From the NCBI RefSeq assembly GCF_027923555.1, contig NZ_AP025523.1, positions 1,240,001-1,304,000 on the forward strand: DNA of 64,000 nt, given 5' to 3'. Positions within the stretch are counted from its first letter, which is position 1; each line of letters starts with the position of its first letter. A model generated the notes under the pieces. It saw only the letters and a list, made by a program, of their open reading frames with translations. It was not told where the DNA came from and searched no databases. Made by a program: the position numbers and the translations under genes. Shown piece after piece: positions 53,564 to 62,733 of this stretch. The DNA is from Vulcanimicrobium alpinum (GTDB taxonomy: Bacteria > Vulcanimicrobiota > Vulcanimicrobiia > Vulcanimicrobiales > Vulcanimicrobiaceae).

Positions 53564-54583
53564 ATGGTCCGTTTCGTCGCCGATCGGCTCGTCCGCCTCG
53601 TCGCCGTGCTCGTAGCGATCACCGTGGTCAGCTTTGCGTTCATGCACGCGATCCCGGGCGATCCGGTCGCGCTGCGTTTGGGCGAGCACGCGAGCGTGGC
53701 GGAGATCGCGCACCTGCGCGCGTCGCTCGGCCTGGACCGGCCGTGGTATGTCCAGCTGGTGCTGTATCTCGCTGCGGTCGCGCGCGGCGATCTCGGCGTC
53801 TCCGCGTTCGACGCGCGTCCCGTCGCCGAGAAGCTGACGCAGTATTTTCCCGCGACGCTGGAACTGACGGTCGGCGCGATGCTCGTCGCGATCGGCGTCG
53901 GGATCCCGGCGGGCGTGCTCGCAGCGGTCCGCCATCGCGGCGCCCTCGACGCGTTCACGATGAGCGCGGTTCTGGTCGGGGTTTCGTTCCCCGTGTTCTG
54001 GCTGGGTTGGATGCTGGTGTACGCGCTGGCGGTGCTGCCGTCGCGGATCGGGCTCGATCTCTTTCCGATCTCGGGCCAGATCTCGTACGCCTATGCGGTG
54101 CCGGCGCGCACGCACGTCGTGGTCCTCGACGCGCTGCTGGCGGGGAACGGCCGCGCCGCGCTCGACGCGGTTCGTCACCTCGTGCTGCCGGCGATCACGC
54201 TGGGCACGATCCCGCTCGCGATCGTCGCGAAGATCACGCGCAGCGGGATGCTCGACGTCCTCTCGTCCGACTACATCCGCACCGCGCGGGCGAAGGGGCT
54301 CGGCGCGCGCGCGGTCGTGATGAAGCATGCCCTGCGCAACGCGCTCATCCCGATCATCACCATCCTGGGCCTGCAGACGGGGCTGCTGCTTGGCGGCGCC
54401 GTGCTGACCGAATCGGTCTTCGCGTGGCCGGGCGTCGGACGGCTCGCGTTCGAAGCGATCTCGAACCGTGACATGCCGCTCATCAACGGCTGCCTGCTGC
54501 TCTTCGCGACCGTCTTCGTGGTCGTCAACGCTGCGGTCGACGTGCTCTACGCCGTCGCCAACCCACGCATCCGGTATCGCTGA
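53564..54583 (+). CDS. Peptide ABC transporter permease (DppB-like), isolated
   Basis: A 339-residue inner-membrane permease: VRFVADRLVRLVAVLVAITV is the first helix, AFMHAIPGDPVALRLGEHA follows, and YIRTARAKGLGARAVVMKHA is the EAA coupling loop. It is an intact DppB-type subunit, but DppC and the ATPases DppD/F, normally next in line, are missing; cheR comes 6 bases later. It may work with the peptide-binding lipoprotein at 3.6 kb and subunits outside the window, or mark a deletion scar. Confidence 0.88.
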   Translation: MVRFVADRLVRLVAVLVAITVVSFAFMHAIPGDPVALRLGEHASVAEIAHLRASLGLDRPWYVQLVLYLAAVARGDLGVSAFDARPVAEKLTQYFPATLELTVGAMLVAIGVGIPAGVLAAVRHRGALDAFTMSAVLVGVSFPVFWLGWMLVYALAVLPSRIGLDLFPISGQISYAYAVPARTHVVVLDALLAGNGRAALDAVRHLVLPAITLGTIPLAIVAKITRSGMLDVLSSDYIRTARAKGLGARAVVMKHALRNALIPIITILGLQTGLLLGGAVLTESVFAWPGVGRLAFEAISNRDMPLINGCLLLFATVFVVVNAAVDVLYAVANPRIRYR

Positions 54584-54589
54584 GGCGCG

Positions 54590-55240
54590 TTGCTCGAGAT
54601 CTCCGACGCCGAGTTCGTCACGCTGCGCGATCTGGTCCGCGCGCGGTTCGGCATCTGGTACGACGACCAGAAGCGCTTCCTGCCGCTCAGCCGGCTCTCG
54701 ACGCGCGTCGTGAAGCGCGGCTTCGACACCTACGGCGCGTACGTGCGCTTTCTGCGCGACGCTCCCAAGCGTGAGAGCGAGTGGAACGAGCTGGCGTCGA
54801 TCCTCTCGAACAACGAGACGTACTTCTTTCGCGAACGCGCTCAGCTCAAGACCCTCGCCGCGTCGGTCCTCGATGAATTCCTGGCGCGTTCGCCGCGCGT
54901 GCGCCTATGGTCGGCCGCGTGTTCGTCGGGCGAAGAGCCGTACTCGCTCGCGATGACGCTGATCGAGACGGGCAAGGTCAGCAACGCGATGCTGTCGATC
55001 CGTGCGACCGACATCTCTCCGCGCGTCCTGGAACTCGCGGCGGCCGGCTACTATCGCGCGCTCTCGTTCCGCGCGACCGACCGCCGATGGAGGGCGTTGC
55101 GTCCCGGAGGCTATCTGTTTTTGGGACATGCCGAGTCGCTGTTTCATCTGACGGATCTCTACGAGCCGGTCATCGGGCCCGACGCGATCGTCTATCGCCT
55201 CAAAGCGGCGCCGCTCGACGCCCTACGGGTGACGGCGTGA
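54590..55240 (+). pseudogene. cheR: CheR methyltransferase with internal deletion
   Basis: Chemotaxis receptor methyltransferase, 216 residues against the usual 270-280. The N-terminal domain is complete, with ILSNNETYFFRE and the SAM loop WSAACSSGEEPYSLAM. After YYRALSFRATD the chain jumps directly to RRWRALRPGGYLFLGHAES. About 60 residues are missing in between, including the F-x-x-x-N and FDVIFCRNVLIYF region of the methyltransferase core. The reading frame stays open, so it is an in-frame deletion rather than a base error. The product is expected to be inactive. It starts with TTG and its stop overlaps the cheB start (GTGA). Confidence 0.8.
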
Positions 55241-56339
55241 ACGCGCCGGCGCGGACGATCACCGTCGTCGTCACCGACGACTTGGCGTTCATGCGGCGTG
55301 CGATCCAGAAGATGCTCGAGAAGGTCGCCGACATCCGCGTCGTCGGGACGGTGGCGAGCGGCGAGGAGTCGCTGGCGATGGTCGAGCGACTCCATCCGGA
55401 CGTCGTGACGATGGATGTCGAGATGCCGGGGATCGGCGGCCTGGAAGCCGCGCGGCGGATGGTGGAGCGGCGCGGGCCGCCGGTGATCATGGTCAGCGCG
55501 CTCACCCGCGAAGGCGCCTAGACGACGCTGCGCGCGCTCGAGGCCGGCGCGGTCGACTTCATCCCCAAACCCGACTCGTCACTGATCGATATCGTGAACG
55601 TGCAGCGCGAGCTCGTCGAGAAGGTCCGGCACTTCGGCAGCCGGCGTGCGTACCTGCGCGCGATGCAGGCGGCACGCACCGCGCCGCCGGCCGCGCCCGC
55701 GCCCGTCACGCCGCGCGAGCCGCTGCGGCGCACCGCCGTGAGGACGCGCGGCGCGTTCGCCTGCGTCGCGATCGGAACCTCGACCGGCGGTCCCGTCCCC
55801 CTCTCGCAGATTCTGCCGCGCCTCCCCGCATCGTTCCCCGTCCCGATCGTCGCCGTTCAGCACATGCCGCCCGGGTTCACGCGCCCGCTGGCCGAGCGGC
55901 TCGACGCGGCGAGCAAGATCGCCGTGATCGAAGGGAAGCACGGGTTGACCTCGCCCCGGGCGTTGCGGTGGTCGCGCCGGCCGGGCGGCCACTGCGATTG
56001 GAACGGCATGTCGCGGCGGTGCGGATCGCCCTCTACGACGAGAACGTCAAGTCGCTGCACGTCCCGAGCGTCGACGTGATGGCGGCGTCGGTCGGCGAGA
56101 TCTACGGTCCGGCCGCGCTCGGCGTGATCCTCACCGGGATGGGACAGGACGGCGTCGCGGGTCTGCGCGTGATCAAGGAACGCGGAGGCTACGTCGTCGG
56201 GCAGGACGAGGCCAGCGCAGTCGTCTACGGGATGCCGCGCGCCGCCGCGGCGGCCGGCTTGGTGGACCGGGTGGTCGCGCTCGATGCGGTTTCGCGCACA
56301 TTGTGCGAATTGACCGGGATTGGGGACGCCGCGATGTAA
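55237..56339 (+). pseudogene. cheB: CheB methylesterase with stop codon and frameshift
   Basis: Chemotaxis response regulator/methylesterase, 367 residues if repaired. The receiver domain is good (VTDDLAFMRRAIQKMLEK, MDVEMPGIGG). At 55519-55521 an in-frame TAG stands where the family has Glu (MVSALTREGA, stop, TTLRALEAGAVDFIPKP). The esterase domain follows with the Ser in IGTSTGGP and His in VQHMPPGFT; near 55950 one base is lost, and the remaining part with the catalytic Asp (TGMGQDGVAG) is in the next frame. Two independent lesions beside a damaged cheR indicate a dying chemotaxis unit, or heavy sequence error. Confidence 0.85.
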
Positions 56340-56447
56340 CGAATGGCGATCTGTTTTCGGCCGAGAGCGAGGGGAGCTTTAGCAGGTGGGCGTGAAGCGT
56401 GCACCAATTGGGGGCAGGCAAGTGAGGACCCGTCTCGGGAGCATGCC

Positions 56448-57293
56448 GTGAAAGCACTCCGCGATTCGTCGCGCTACATTATCGGCGGGGTCGAGCTCAG
56501 CCGAGAAGAGATCGTTCACAAGTACCTGCATCTGGTCAAGTACGTGGCCGGACGCATCTCGATCAACTTGCCGCCCAACGTCGAGATCAACGATCTGATC
56601 AACGACGGGATCCTCGGCCTGATCGACGCGATCGAGAAGTACGACGACGCGCGCGGCGTCAAGTTCGAGACCTACGCGATCACGCGCATCAACGGCGCGA
56701 TCCTCGACGCGCTGCGCGCGCTCGACTGGGTCCCCCGCGCCGTCCGTCAGCGGGCGCGCGAGCTCGAGCGGACCTACCAGGAGTTGGAAATCCAGCTCGG
56801 CCGCGCTGCCACGGAAGACGAGGTGGCCGCGAAGATGGGGATCACGCGGCGCGAGCTCGACGTGCTGATGCAGAAGATCCGCGGCACGTCGGTCCTCTCG
56901 CTCGAAGAGTTTCTTCCCAACGAGCGCGGCTACGAGATCCCGTTGCTCGACACGCTGCGCGACGACGGCACGGAGGTCACGAGCGCGGTCGAAGCGCGCG
57001 AGATCAAGTCGGCGCTGGTCCGCGCGGTCGACGAACTCCCGCCGCAAGAGCGCACCGTGATCTCGCTGTACTACTTCGAGGGCCTGACGCTCAAGGAAAT
57101 CAAAGGCGCCCTCAACGTCTCGGAGTCGCGCGTCTCGCAGATCCACGCGCAAGCGGTGATCCACCTGCGGACGAAATTACGGGCGCTGCGTGCCGATCTA
57201 GGATATCGTGAGGGCGACCCCACGGTGAAACAGAAGTACACGCGACGAAACCCCGCCCAGAATCCCGCAACCGACGTCAGGGCGATGGGCTAG
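56448..57293 (+). CDS. RNA polymerase sigma factor, FliA/WhiG type
   Basis: A 281-residue group 3 sigma factor. Region 2 is KYLHLVKYVAGRIS to YDDARGVKFETYAITRIN with the DALRALDWVPRAVRQ segment diagnostic of FliA/WhiG; region 3 follows; region 4 (LPPQERTVISLYYFEGLTLK and VSESRVSQIHAQAV) is intact. It would direct transcription of late flagellar and chemotaxis genes. GTG 56448 has GGGAG 6 bases upstream. It follows the cheR-cheB remnants on the same strand, as usual in motility loci, and remains intact while they do not. Confidence 0.92.
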   Translation: MKALRDSSRYIIGGVELSREEIVHKYLHLVKYVAGRISINLPPNVEINDLINDGILGLIDAIEKYDDARGVKFETYAITRINGAILDALRALDWVPRAVRQRARELERTYQELEIQLGRAATEDEVAAKMGITRRELDVLMQKIRGTSVLSLEEFLPNERGYEIPLLDTLRDDGTEVTSAVEAREIKSALVRAVDELPPQERTVISLYYFEGLTLKEIKGALNVSESRVSQIHAQAVIHLRTKLRALRADLGYREGDPTVKQKYTRRNPAQNPATDVRAMG

Positions 57294-57361
57294 CCTCAGG
57301 GCGACGGTCTGCCGGGCGGCGCGGTAGGCCGACGCGCGCTGCGGCGCGAACCGCGGAGTCC

Positions 57362-58858
57362 GTGAAAATACGGAGATTGACGTTCGCCGCGCTCCTGGCG
57401 GCGTTCGCCTGCGTCGCGGGCGCGCCGCATCCCGCGCGCGCCGCCGACGATACCGCCGTCACGCATCACAGCGTCACGGTCGGCGGCAAACCGATCGCCT
57501 ACACCGCGAAAGCCGGGACGCTCGCGCTGCGCAACGCCGAGGGCGACGAGATCGCGCGCGTCTTCTCGGTCGCGTACACGCTCGACGGCGCCGATCCGCG
57601 CACGCGACCGGTTACGTTCGTGTGGAACGGCGGCCCGGGATCCTCGTCGATGTGGCTGCATCTGGGGTCCTACGGACCGCTGCGCGTCGACGCGCCGTCG
57701 AACGGCACCGTCCCCGCGCCGAACACGCCGCTCGTCCCCAACGCGGATTCGCTGATCGATACGACCGATCTCGTCTTCGTCGACGCGGTCGGGACCGGGT
57801 TCAGTCAGATCACCGGAAAAGGGACGGCGGAGACGTTCTTCGGCGTCGACGAGGACGCCGGCGCGTTCGACAATTTCATCCGCACGTGGGCGACCGCGAA
57901 CGACCGCTGGTCGTCGCCGGCGTTTCTGTTCGGCGAGTCCTACGGGACGACGCGCGCCGCGAACGTCGTCAACCTGCTGCAGAAGCACGGGATGGCCGTG
58001 CGCGGCGTCATCCTCGTCTCGTCGGTGCTCGACTACAACGCGCTCGACAACGGTCAGGGGCTCGGAGAAGATTACGGCAACATCGCCTTTCTGCCGACCG
58101 AAGCGGCGGTCGCGTGGTACCATCACGCACTGCCGGCGAACCCGCCCGATCTGCCGCGCTTCGTCGACCAGGTCCGGCGCTTCGCGCTGGGACCGTACGC
58201 CGACGCGCTCGCGCGCGGCGACGCGATCGACGCGCCGGCGCGGCGAGCGATCGTCGCGAAACTGCACGAGTATACCGGCCTCGATGATGCGTACATCGAT
58301 CGCGCCGATCTGCGGATCGAACCAGCCCGTTTCGAGCAGGTGCTGCTGCAGCGCAGCGGCGTGCAGACGGGCAGGCTCGACGGCCGCTATCGCGGTCCCG
58401 CCATCGACCGTACGAGCGATTCGGCGACGTACGATCCGGCCAGCGACGATCTGCTGACCGACGCGTTCGTCGGTGCCGCAAACGGGTATCTGCGCGACGA
58501 TCTGGGCTACAAGACCGACCGCACCTACTACGGCACCAACTATCCCGTGGTCGGCCGGCATTGGAAGTTTCGCCGCAGCCGCTCGGCGCTCGCACCGAAC
58601 GTCGCCGGCGACCTGCGCGAAGCGCTCATCAAAAATCCGTACCTGCGCGTGTTCGCCGCCAACGGCTACTACGATCTGGCGACGCCGTTCTTCGGCACCG
58701 AGTACACCCTGCACCATCTCGATCTCGATCCCGGCCTGCGAACGCACATCGAGTACGGCTTCTATCCGTCGGGGCACATGATCTATCTCAACGACGAGTC
58801 ACGCCGCGCGCTGAAAAGCGATCTGGCGCGGTTCTATCGCGAAGCGGCGGGCCGCTGA
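57362..58858 (+). CDS. Serine carboxypeptidase, S10 family (copy 1)
   Basis: A 498-residue exported peptidase that removes C-terminal residues in acidic conditions. It begins with a signal peptide (MKIRRLTFAALLAAFACVAG, then PARA). VTFVWNGGPGSSSMWLHLGS is the oxyanion region, LFGESYGTTRAANVVN holds the catalytic Ser, AANGYYDLATPF the Asp, and YPSGHMIYL the His. It stands first in a tandem pair with a paralogue beginning 2 bases after its stop. The start is GTG 57362. Confidence 0.93.
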   Translation: MKIRRLTFAALLAAFACVAGAPHPARAADDTAVTHHSVTVGGKPIAYTAKAGTLALRNAEGDEIARVFSVAYTLDGADPRTRPVTFVWNGGPGSSSMWLHLGSYGPLRVDAPSNGTVPAPNTPLVPNADSLIDTTDLVFVDAVGTGFSQITGKGTAETFFGVDEDAGAFDNFIRTWATANDRWSSPAFLFGESYGTTRAANVVNLLQKHGMAVRGVILVSSVLDYNALDNGQGLGEDYGNIAFLPTEAAVAWYHHALPANPPDLPRFVDQVRRFALGPYADALARGDAIDAPARRAIVAKLHEYTGLDDAYIDRADLRIEPARFEQVLLQRSGVQTGRLDGRYRGPAIDRTSDSATYDPASDDLLTDAFVGAANGYLRDDLGYKTDRTYYGTNYPVVGRHWKFRRSRSALAPNVAGDLREALIKNPYLRVFAANGYYDLATPFFGTEYTLHHLDLDPGLRTHIEYGFYPSGHMIYLNDESRRALKSDLARFYREAAGR

Positions 58859-58860
58859 GG

Positions 58861-60375
58861 ATGCGCCCTCTGCTGCTCTCGCTCGCGCTGAGCGCGCTGG
58901 TCGCGCCGTCGGCGGCGCTCGCGCAATCGTCGCCCTCGCCGGCCCCGTTCCGCCCCGTCCCGGGAGCACGCGATGCGGTGACGCATCACGCGATCGTGCT
59001 GGGCGGGAAGCGCATCGCCTACACGGCCCGCGCCGGAACGCTCCTGCTGCGCGATGCCGAGAACGAACCGACCGCAAGCGTCTTCTACGTCGCCTACACT
59101 GCCGACCGCGCCGACGCGAAGCGGCGTCCGGTCACGTTCCTATGGAACGGCGGCCCGGGCTCGTCGTCGATCTGGCTGCACATGGGTTCGTTCGGACCGG
59201 TCCGAGTGCCGGTGCCGAAGGACGGCTCGCTCCCCGGCCCGCGTCCGCGCCTCGTCGACAACGCGTCGTCGCTGCTCGACACCAGCGACCTCGTGTTCGT
59301 CGACGCGGTGGGTACGGGCTGGAGCACGATCGTCGCGCGCGGGAAGACCGCCGACTACTACGGCATCGACGAAGACGCGAAGGCGTTCGCGCAGTTCATC
59401 GAACGCTGGGCAACCAAGAACGCGCGCTGGGAGTCGCCGAAGTTTCTGCTCGGCGAATCCTACGGGACGACGCGCGCGGCGAACGTCGTGAACCGTCTGC
59501 AGGACGACGGGATGGCGGTGAATGGCGTCGTCCTGCTCTCGAGCGCGCTCGATTACAACTTTTTGCCGATCGGCCAGGGCCCCGGGAACGACTACGTCTA
59601 CGCGGGGTACCTGCCGACCGAAGCGGCCGTCGCGTGGTACCACCACCGCGCTGTTGGCGCGTCGCCGGATCTCGCCCGCTTCGTCGCGCAGGCGCGCGCG
59701 TTCGCGGCGGGCCCGTACCTGCACGCGCTCGCGCAGGGCGACCTCCTGGACGACGCGTCGCGCACCGCGATCGTGCGCCAGCTGCACGCGTTCACCGGAT
59801 TGAGCGAGGCGTACGTCCGTGCCGCAGACCTGCGGATCGACCCGAACAAGTTCCGTCAGGAACTGCTACGCGACGAGGGCCGCACGATCGGACGCTACGA
59901 CGGCCGTTACAGCGGGACGTCGACCGACACCAATGCCGCCTACTCCGACTACGATCCCTCCGACACGATGACGTCGGCGGCATACGTGGCGGCGTTCAAC
60001 CACTACGCGCACGACGTGCTGCACTACAAGGACGACCGGCCTTACGACGTCCTCGATTTCAGCGTCAACCGGGCGTGGAAGTACCAGCGCGAGAACGACT
60101 CCAACGCACCGACCGTCGTCGCCGACCTCAAGTCGGCGATCGTCAAGAACCCCTCGCTGCACGTCCTCTCGGCGAACGGCTACTACGACCTCGCTACCGG
60201 CTTCTACAGTACCGAGTATCTGCTGGGTCACATGGGACTCGATGCAGCGCAGCGCGCGCGCCTGCACTACGCGTACTACCCCTCGGGTCACATGGTGTAC
60301 TTGAACGCGGACTCCCTCGTCGCGTTCAAGGCCGACCTCGTGCGTTTTTACGCGACCGCCGCCGCGGCGCGCTGA
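58861..60375 (+). CDS. Serine carboxypeptidase, S10 family (copy 2)
   Basis: A 504-residue exported paralogue of copy 1, with signal peptide MRPLLLSLALSALVAPSAAL. It keeps all active-site blocks: VTFLWNGGPGSSSIWLHMGS, LLGESYGTTRAANVVN, SANGYYDLATGF and YPSGHMVYL. Overall it looks closely similar to copy 1, consistent with tandem duplication. ATG 58861 follows the copy 1 stop by 2 bases, so they are one operon. The 3' end overlaps the C-terminal end of the minus-strand aldo/keto reductase frame by 50 bases. Confidence 0.93.
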   Translation: MRPLLLSLALSALVAPSAALAQSSPSPAPFRPVPGARDAVTHHAIVLGGKRIAYTARAGTLLLRDAENEPTASVFYVAYTADRADAKRRPVTFLWNGGPGSSSIWLHMGSFGPVRVPVPKDGSLPGPRPRLVDNASSLLDTSDLVFVDAVGTGWSTIVARGKTADYYGIDEDAKAFAQFIERWATKNARWESPKFLLGESYGTTRAANVVNRLQDDGMAVNGVVLLSSALDYNFLPIGQGPGNDYVYAGYLPTEAAVAWYHHRAVGASPDLARFVAQARAFAAGPYLHALAQGDLLDDASRTAIVRQLHAFTGLSEAYVRAADLRIDPNKFRQELLRDEGRTIGRYDGRYSGTSTDTNAAYSDYDPSDTMTSAAYVAAFNHYAHDVLHYKDDRPYDVLDFSVNRAWKYQRENDSNAPTVVADLKSAIVKNPSLHVLSANGYYDLATGFYSTEYLLGHMGLDAAQRARLHYAYYPSGHMVYLNADSLVAFKADLVRFYATAAAAR

Positions 60376-61303
60376 ACGCCCGGCTACAATCGCCAGTTCG
60401 TTCATCGGCGGGAAGCCGTGCTGTGCTCGGCCCTCGTCGGCGTCGTTCTTCATCGACGACTTGTAGAGCTCGAGGTGGCCGTCGGTCGCGCGTTCGCGGT
60501 GGCGGTCGCGCAGCCGCTGCAGCGCCGCGTCGTCGAACGGTGAAGCCGTCGGCGGTGCGCACGTGGTGATCGAGCACCGCCTGCGAGTCGATCCCGGTGA
60601 CCGTCGTGAGAACACCGGGGAGCGACATCGCGTAGCGCAGTGCGTCGTCGGCGTCGACGCCGCCGGCCTGCAGCATCCGACCTTCGGCGAACGCCTTCAT
60701 CCCGATGACATGAATCCCTCGCTCGCGCGCGAGCGGGAGGACGTGCTTCTCGAAGCTGCGGTAGTTCGGATCGAGGACGTTGAGCGGCATCTGCGCGGTG
60801 TCGAACGCATAGCCGCGTTCGATCATGTCGATGTGGATCGCCGGACCCTTGTGGCCGGTGAAGCCGACGAAGCGCACCTTTCCATCGCGTTTCGCGCGAT
60901 CGATCGCTTCCACCACGCCGCCCGTGGAGTAGTGCCGGTGCGGATCGTCGTCGTACACGCACTCGTGAATCTGCCATAGATCGAGCCTGGCGGTGCGCAG
61001 ACGGCGCAGCGACTCCTCGAGCTGCTGCATCGCGACGGCGCTCTCACGGCCGTGCGTGCAGACCTTCGTCATCAGGAAGACGCGATCGCGGTGGCCGCCG
61101 TCGGCGAGCGCCTTTCCCATCCGTTCCTCGCTGCGATGCTCGTTGTATTCCCACGCGTTGTCGAGGAAGGTGATCCCCGCGTCGATCGCCGCGTGCAGCA
61201 AGCGGATCGCCTCGCGTTCGTCGTCGAGCATCCCGAGGTGGTAGCCGCCGAAGCCGAGCGCCGAAACGCCGACGCCGGGCGCGATCTCACGGTGCGGAAT
61301 CAT
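60326..61303 (-). CDS. Aldo/keto reductase with frameshifted C-terminus
   Basis: NADPH-dependent reductase. The catalytic tetrad is complete: D48 (TFLDNAWEYN), Y53, K80 (LMTKVCTHG) and H113 (WQIHECVY). The barrel runs normally to VTGIDSQAVLDHHVRTADGF. Then, near 60547, the frame goes to an Arg/Ala-rich tail, while the expected family sequence (SPFDDAALQRLRDRHRERAT, GHLELYKSS) lies in the next frame. A one-base gain or two-base loss explains this. As drawn, the last 75 residues are not genuine and the NADPH-binding end would be spoiled. It is convergent with the S10 pair. Confidence 0.82.
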   Translation of the reverse strand: MIPHREIAPGVGVSALGFGGYHLGMLDDEREAIRLLHAAIDAGITFLDNAWEYNEHRSEERMGKALADGGHRDRVFLMTKVCTHGRESAVAMQQLEESLRRLRTARLDLWQIHECVYDDDPHRHYSTGGVVEAIDRAKRDGKVRFVGFTGHKGPAIHIDMIERGYAFDTAQMPLNVLDPNYRSFEKHVLPLARERGIHVIGMKAFAEGRMLQAGGVDADDALRYAMSLPGVLTTVTGIDSQAVLDHHVRTADGFTVRRRGAAAAARPPPRTRDRRPPRALQVVDEERRRRGPSTARLPADERTGDCSRAFSAPRRRSRKNARGRP

Positions 61304-61419
61304 GGCGGGATTGTACCCCGCCGCGGCGCCGCGCAGCGAGGGGGCGTGCGGCAGCCCGACCGAAGTCGGAGCGCGCGCAAGGATGCCGCGACCCGGCGCG
61401 CCGCGAACCAGCCGCTATC

Positions 61420-62343
61420 GTGAGTTGGTTCGGAAAATTGAAAACCGCGCTGCAGCGGACGCGCGAGGCCTTCGGCGGCGAGCTCGAGACGATGGCGCTC
61501 GCGCGCCGTCCGGTCGACGACGAGCTGTGGGACGACCTGGAAGAGATCTTGCTGGCCGCCGATTTCGGCGTGCCGACGACGGTGAAGATCGTCGACGCGC
61601 TCAAGGTCGTCGCGAAACAGGATCGCTACGAGACGAGCGACCAAGTCGTATCGCGCTTCCGCCGCGACGTGCAGAACTTTCTCACGCTGCCCGGGATGAC
61701 GCTCAACGTGCAGGCGAAGCCGGCGGTGATCCTCGTCGTCGGCGTCAACGGGAGCGGGAAGACGACCACGATCGGCAAGCTCGCGACGGTGCTGCGCGCG
61801 CAGCGCAAGAAGGTGATGGTCGTCGCCGCCGACACGTTCCGCGCCGCGGCGGCCGAGCAGCTCGCGGTGTGGGCACAGCGCGCCGGCGCCGAGTACGTGC
61901 GCGGCGCCGAAGGCTCCGATCCGTCGTCGGTCGTGTTCGACGGGATGACCGCGGCGAAGGCGCGAGGGATCGACGTCGTGCTCGTCGATACCGCGGGCCG
62001 TCTGCAGACCAAGACGAACCTGATGGAAGAGCTGAAGAAGATGCGTCGCGTCATCGAACGCGAGATGGGTGCGCCGCCGTCCGAGACGCTGCTCGTCGTC
62101 GACGGGACCACCGGACAGAACGCGCTCTCGCAGGCCAAGCTCTTCAACGAAGCGACGCAGCTGACGGGCGTGATCGTCACGAAACTCGATTCGACCGCGA
62201 AGGGCGGCGTGCTGGTCGGGATCGTCGATCAGCTCACCGTTCCGGTGAAGTACATCGGGCTGGGCGAAGGACAGGACGCGCTTGCGCCGTTCGATCCGGC
62301 GCAGTTCACGCGAGCGCTCTTCGAAGTGGGCGCCGCCGCGTAA
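61420..62343 (+). CDS. ftsY: Signal recognition particle receptor FtsY
   Basis: SRP receptor GTPase (307 residues), which docks ribosomes translating membrane proteins. The N domain starts SWFGKLKTALQRTREAF, G1 is VVGVNGSGKTTT, and DTFRAAAAEQLAVWA, LVDTAGRLQTKTNLM and TKLDSTAKGG follow as G2 to G4. The acidic A domain seen in E. coli is absent, as in many bacteria. GTG 61420 is the start. It stands between the aldo/keto reductase and the ArsR gene. Confidence 0.96.
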   Translation: MSWFGKLKTALQRTREAFGGELETMALARRPVDDELWDDLEEILLAADFGVPTTVKIVDALKVVAKQDRYETSDQVVSRFRRDVQNFLTLPGMTLNVQAKPAVILVVGVNGSGKTTTIGKLATVLRAQRKKVMVVAADTFRAAAAEQLAVWAQRAGAEYVRGAEGSDPSSVVFDGMTAAKARGIDVVLVDTAGRLQTKTNLMEELKKMRRVIEREMGAPPSETLLVVDGTTGQNALSQAKLFNEATQLTGVIVTKLDSTAKGGVLVGIVDQLTVPVKYIGLGEGQDALAPFDPAQFTRALFEVGAAA

Positions 62344-62363
62344 CGGGGTTTTCCGGCCCGCGG

Positions 62364-62660
62364 TTACCGGTCGGCGTTGCCGTCGCGCGCGTCGAGGCGA
62401 TCGTTCCAGAAGCGGCGATAGCGCGAGAGCCACGCATCCAGTTCGGCGAGACCGGCCGGCTGAAGCGCGTAGATCCGGCGCTGCGCATCCTTGCGCATCC
62501 CGATCAGCCCGGCGTTGCGGAGCGTTTTGAGATGCTGCGAGACCGCGGGCTGCGTCATGTCGAACCGGCGCGCGAGTTCACCGGCGGCGTAGTCGCGCTC
62601 CGCCAGCATCTCGACGATGCGGCGGCGCGTCGGGTCCGCGAGCGCGGCGAAGGCCTCCAT
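62364..62660 (-). CDS. ArsR-family transcriptional regulator
   Basis: A 98-residue winged-helix protein of the simple ArsR type: FAALADPTRRRIVEMLAERD, then LARRFDMTQPAVSQHLKTLR as the recognition helix-turn-helix, and MRKDAQRRIYALQPAGLAE as the wing. There are no cysteines, so metal sensing is unlikely. Upstream of its start lies an AT-rich stretch with a perfect palindrome, a likely operator. It is divergent from recA with 229 bases between and may influence it. Confidence 0.88.
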   Translation of the reverse strand: MEAFAALADPTRRRIVEMLAERDYAAGELARRFDMTQPAVSQHLKTLRNAGLIGMRKDAQRRIYALQPAGLAELDAWLSRYRRFWNDRLDARDGNADR

Positions 62661-62684
62661 ACTTGGCTAGTATATTGCAGTGGG

Positions 62685-62694
62685 CTTATATAAG
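62685..62694. promoter_or_regulatory. AT-rich palindrome upstream of the ArsR gene
   Basis: CTTATATAAG, perfectly symmetric, lies 25 bases upstream of the ArsR start in an unusually AT-rich tract (62665-62712). It is a candidate for the ArsR operator and promoter; TAAAAT at 62706-62711 could be a -10 box for recA. Confidence 0.45.
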
Positions 62695-62717
62695 AAAAGA
62701 CTTTTTAAAATCTGCTG

Positions 62718-62733
62718 TCGAACACAGGTTCGA
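62718..62733. promoter_or_regulatory. LexA (SOS) box of recA
   Basis: TCGAACACAGGTTCGA, perfect 6-4-6 dyad that contains GAAC-N4-GTTC, the LexA site of Gram-positive and other Terrabacteria. It lies 157 bases before recA. No lexA gene is in the window. Confidence 0.85.
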
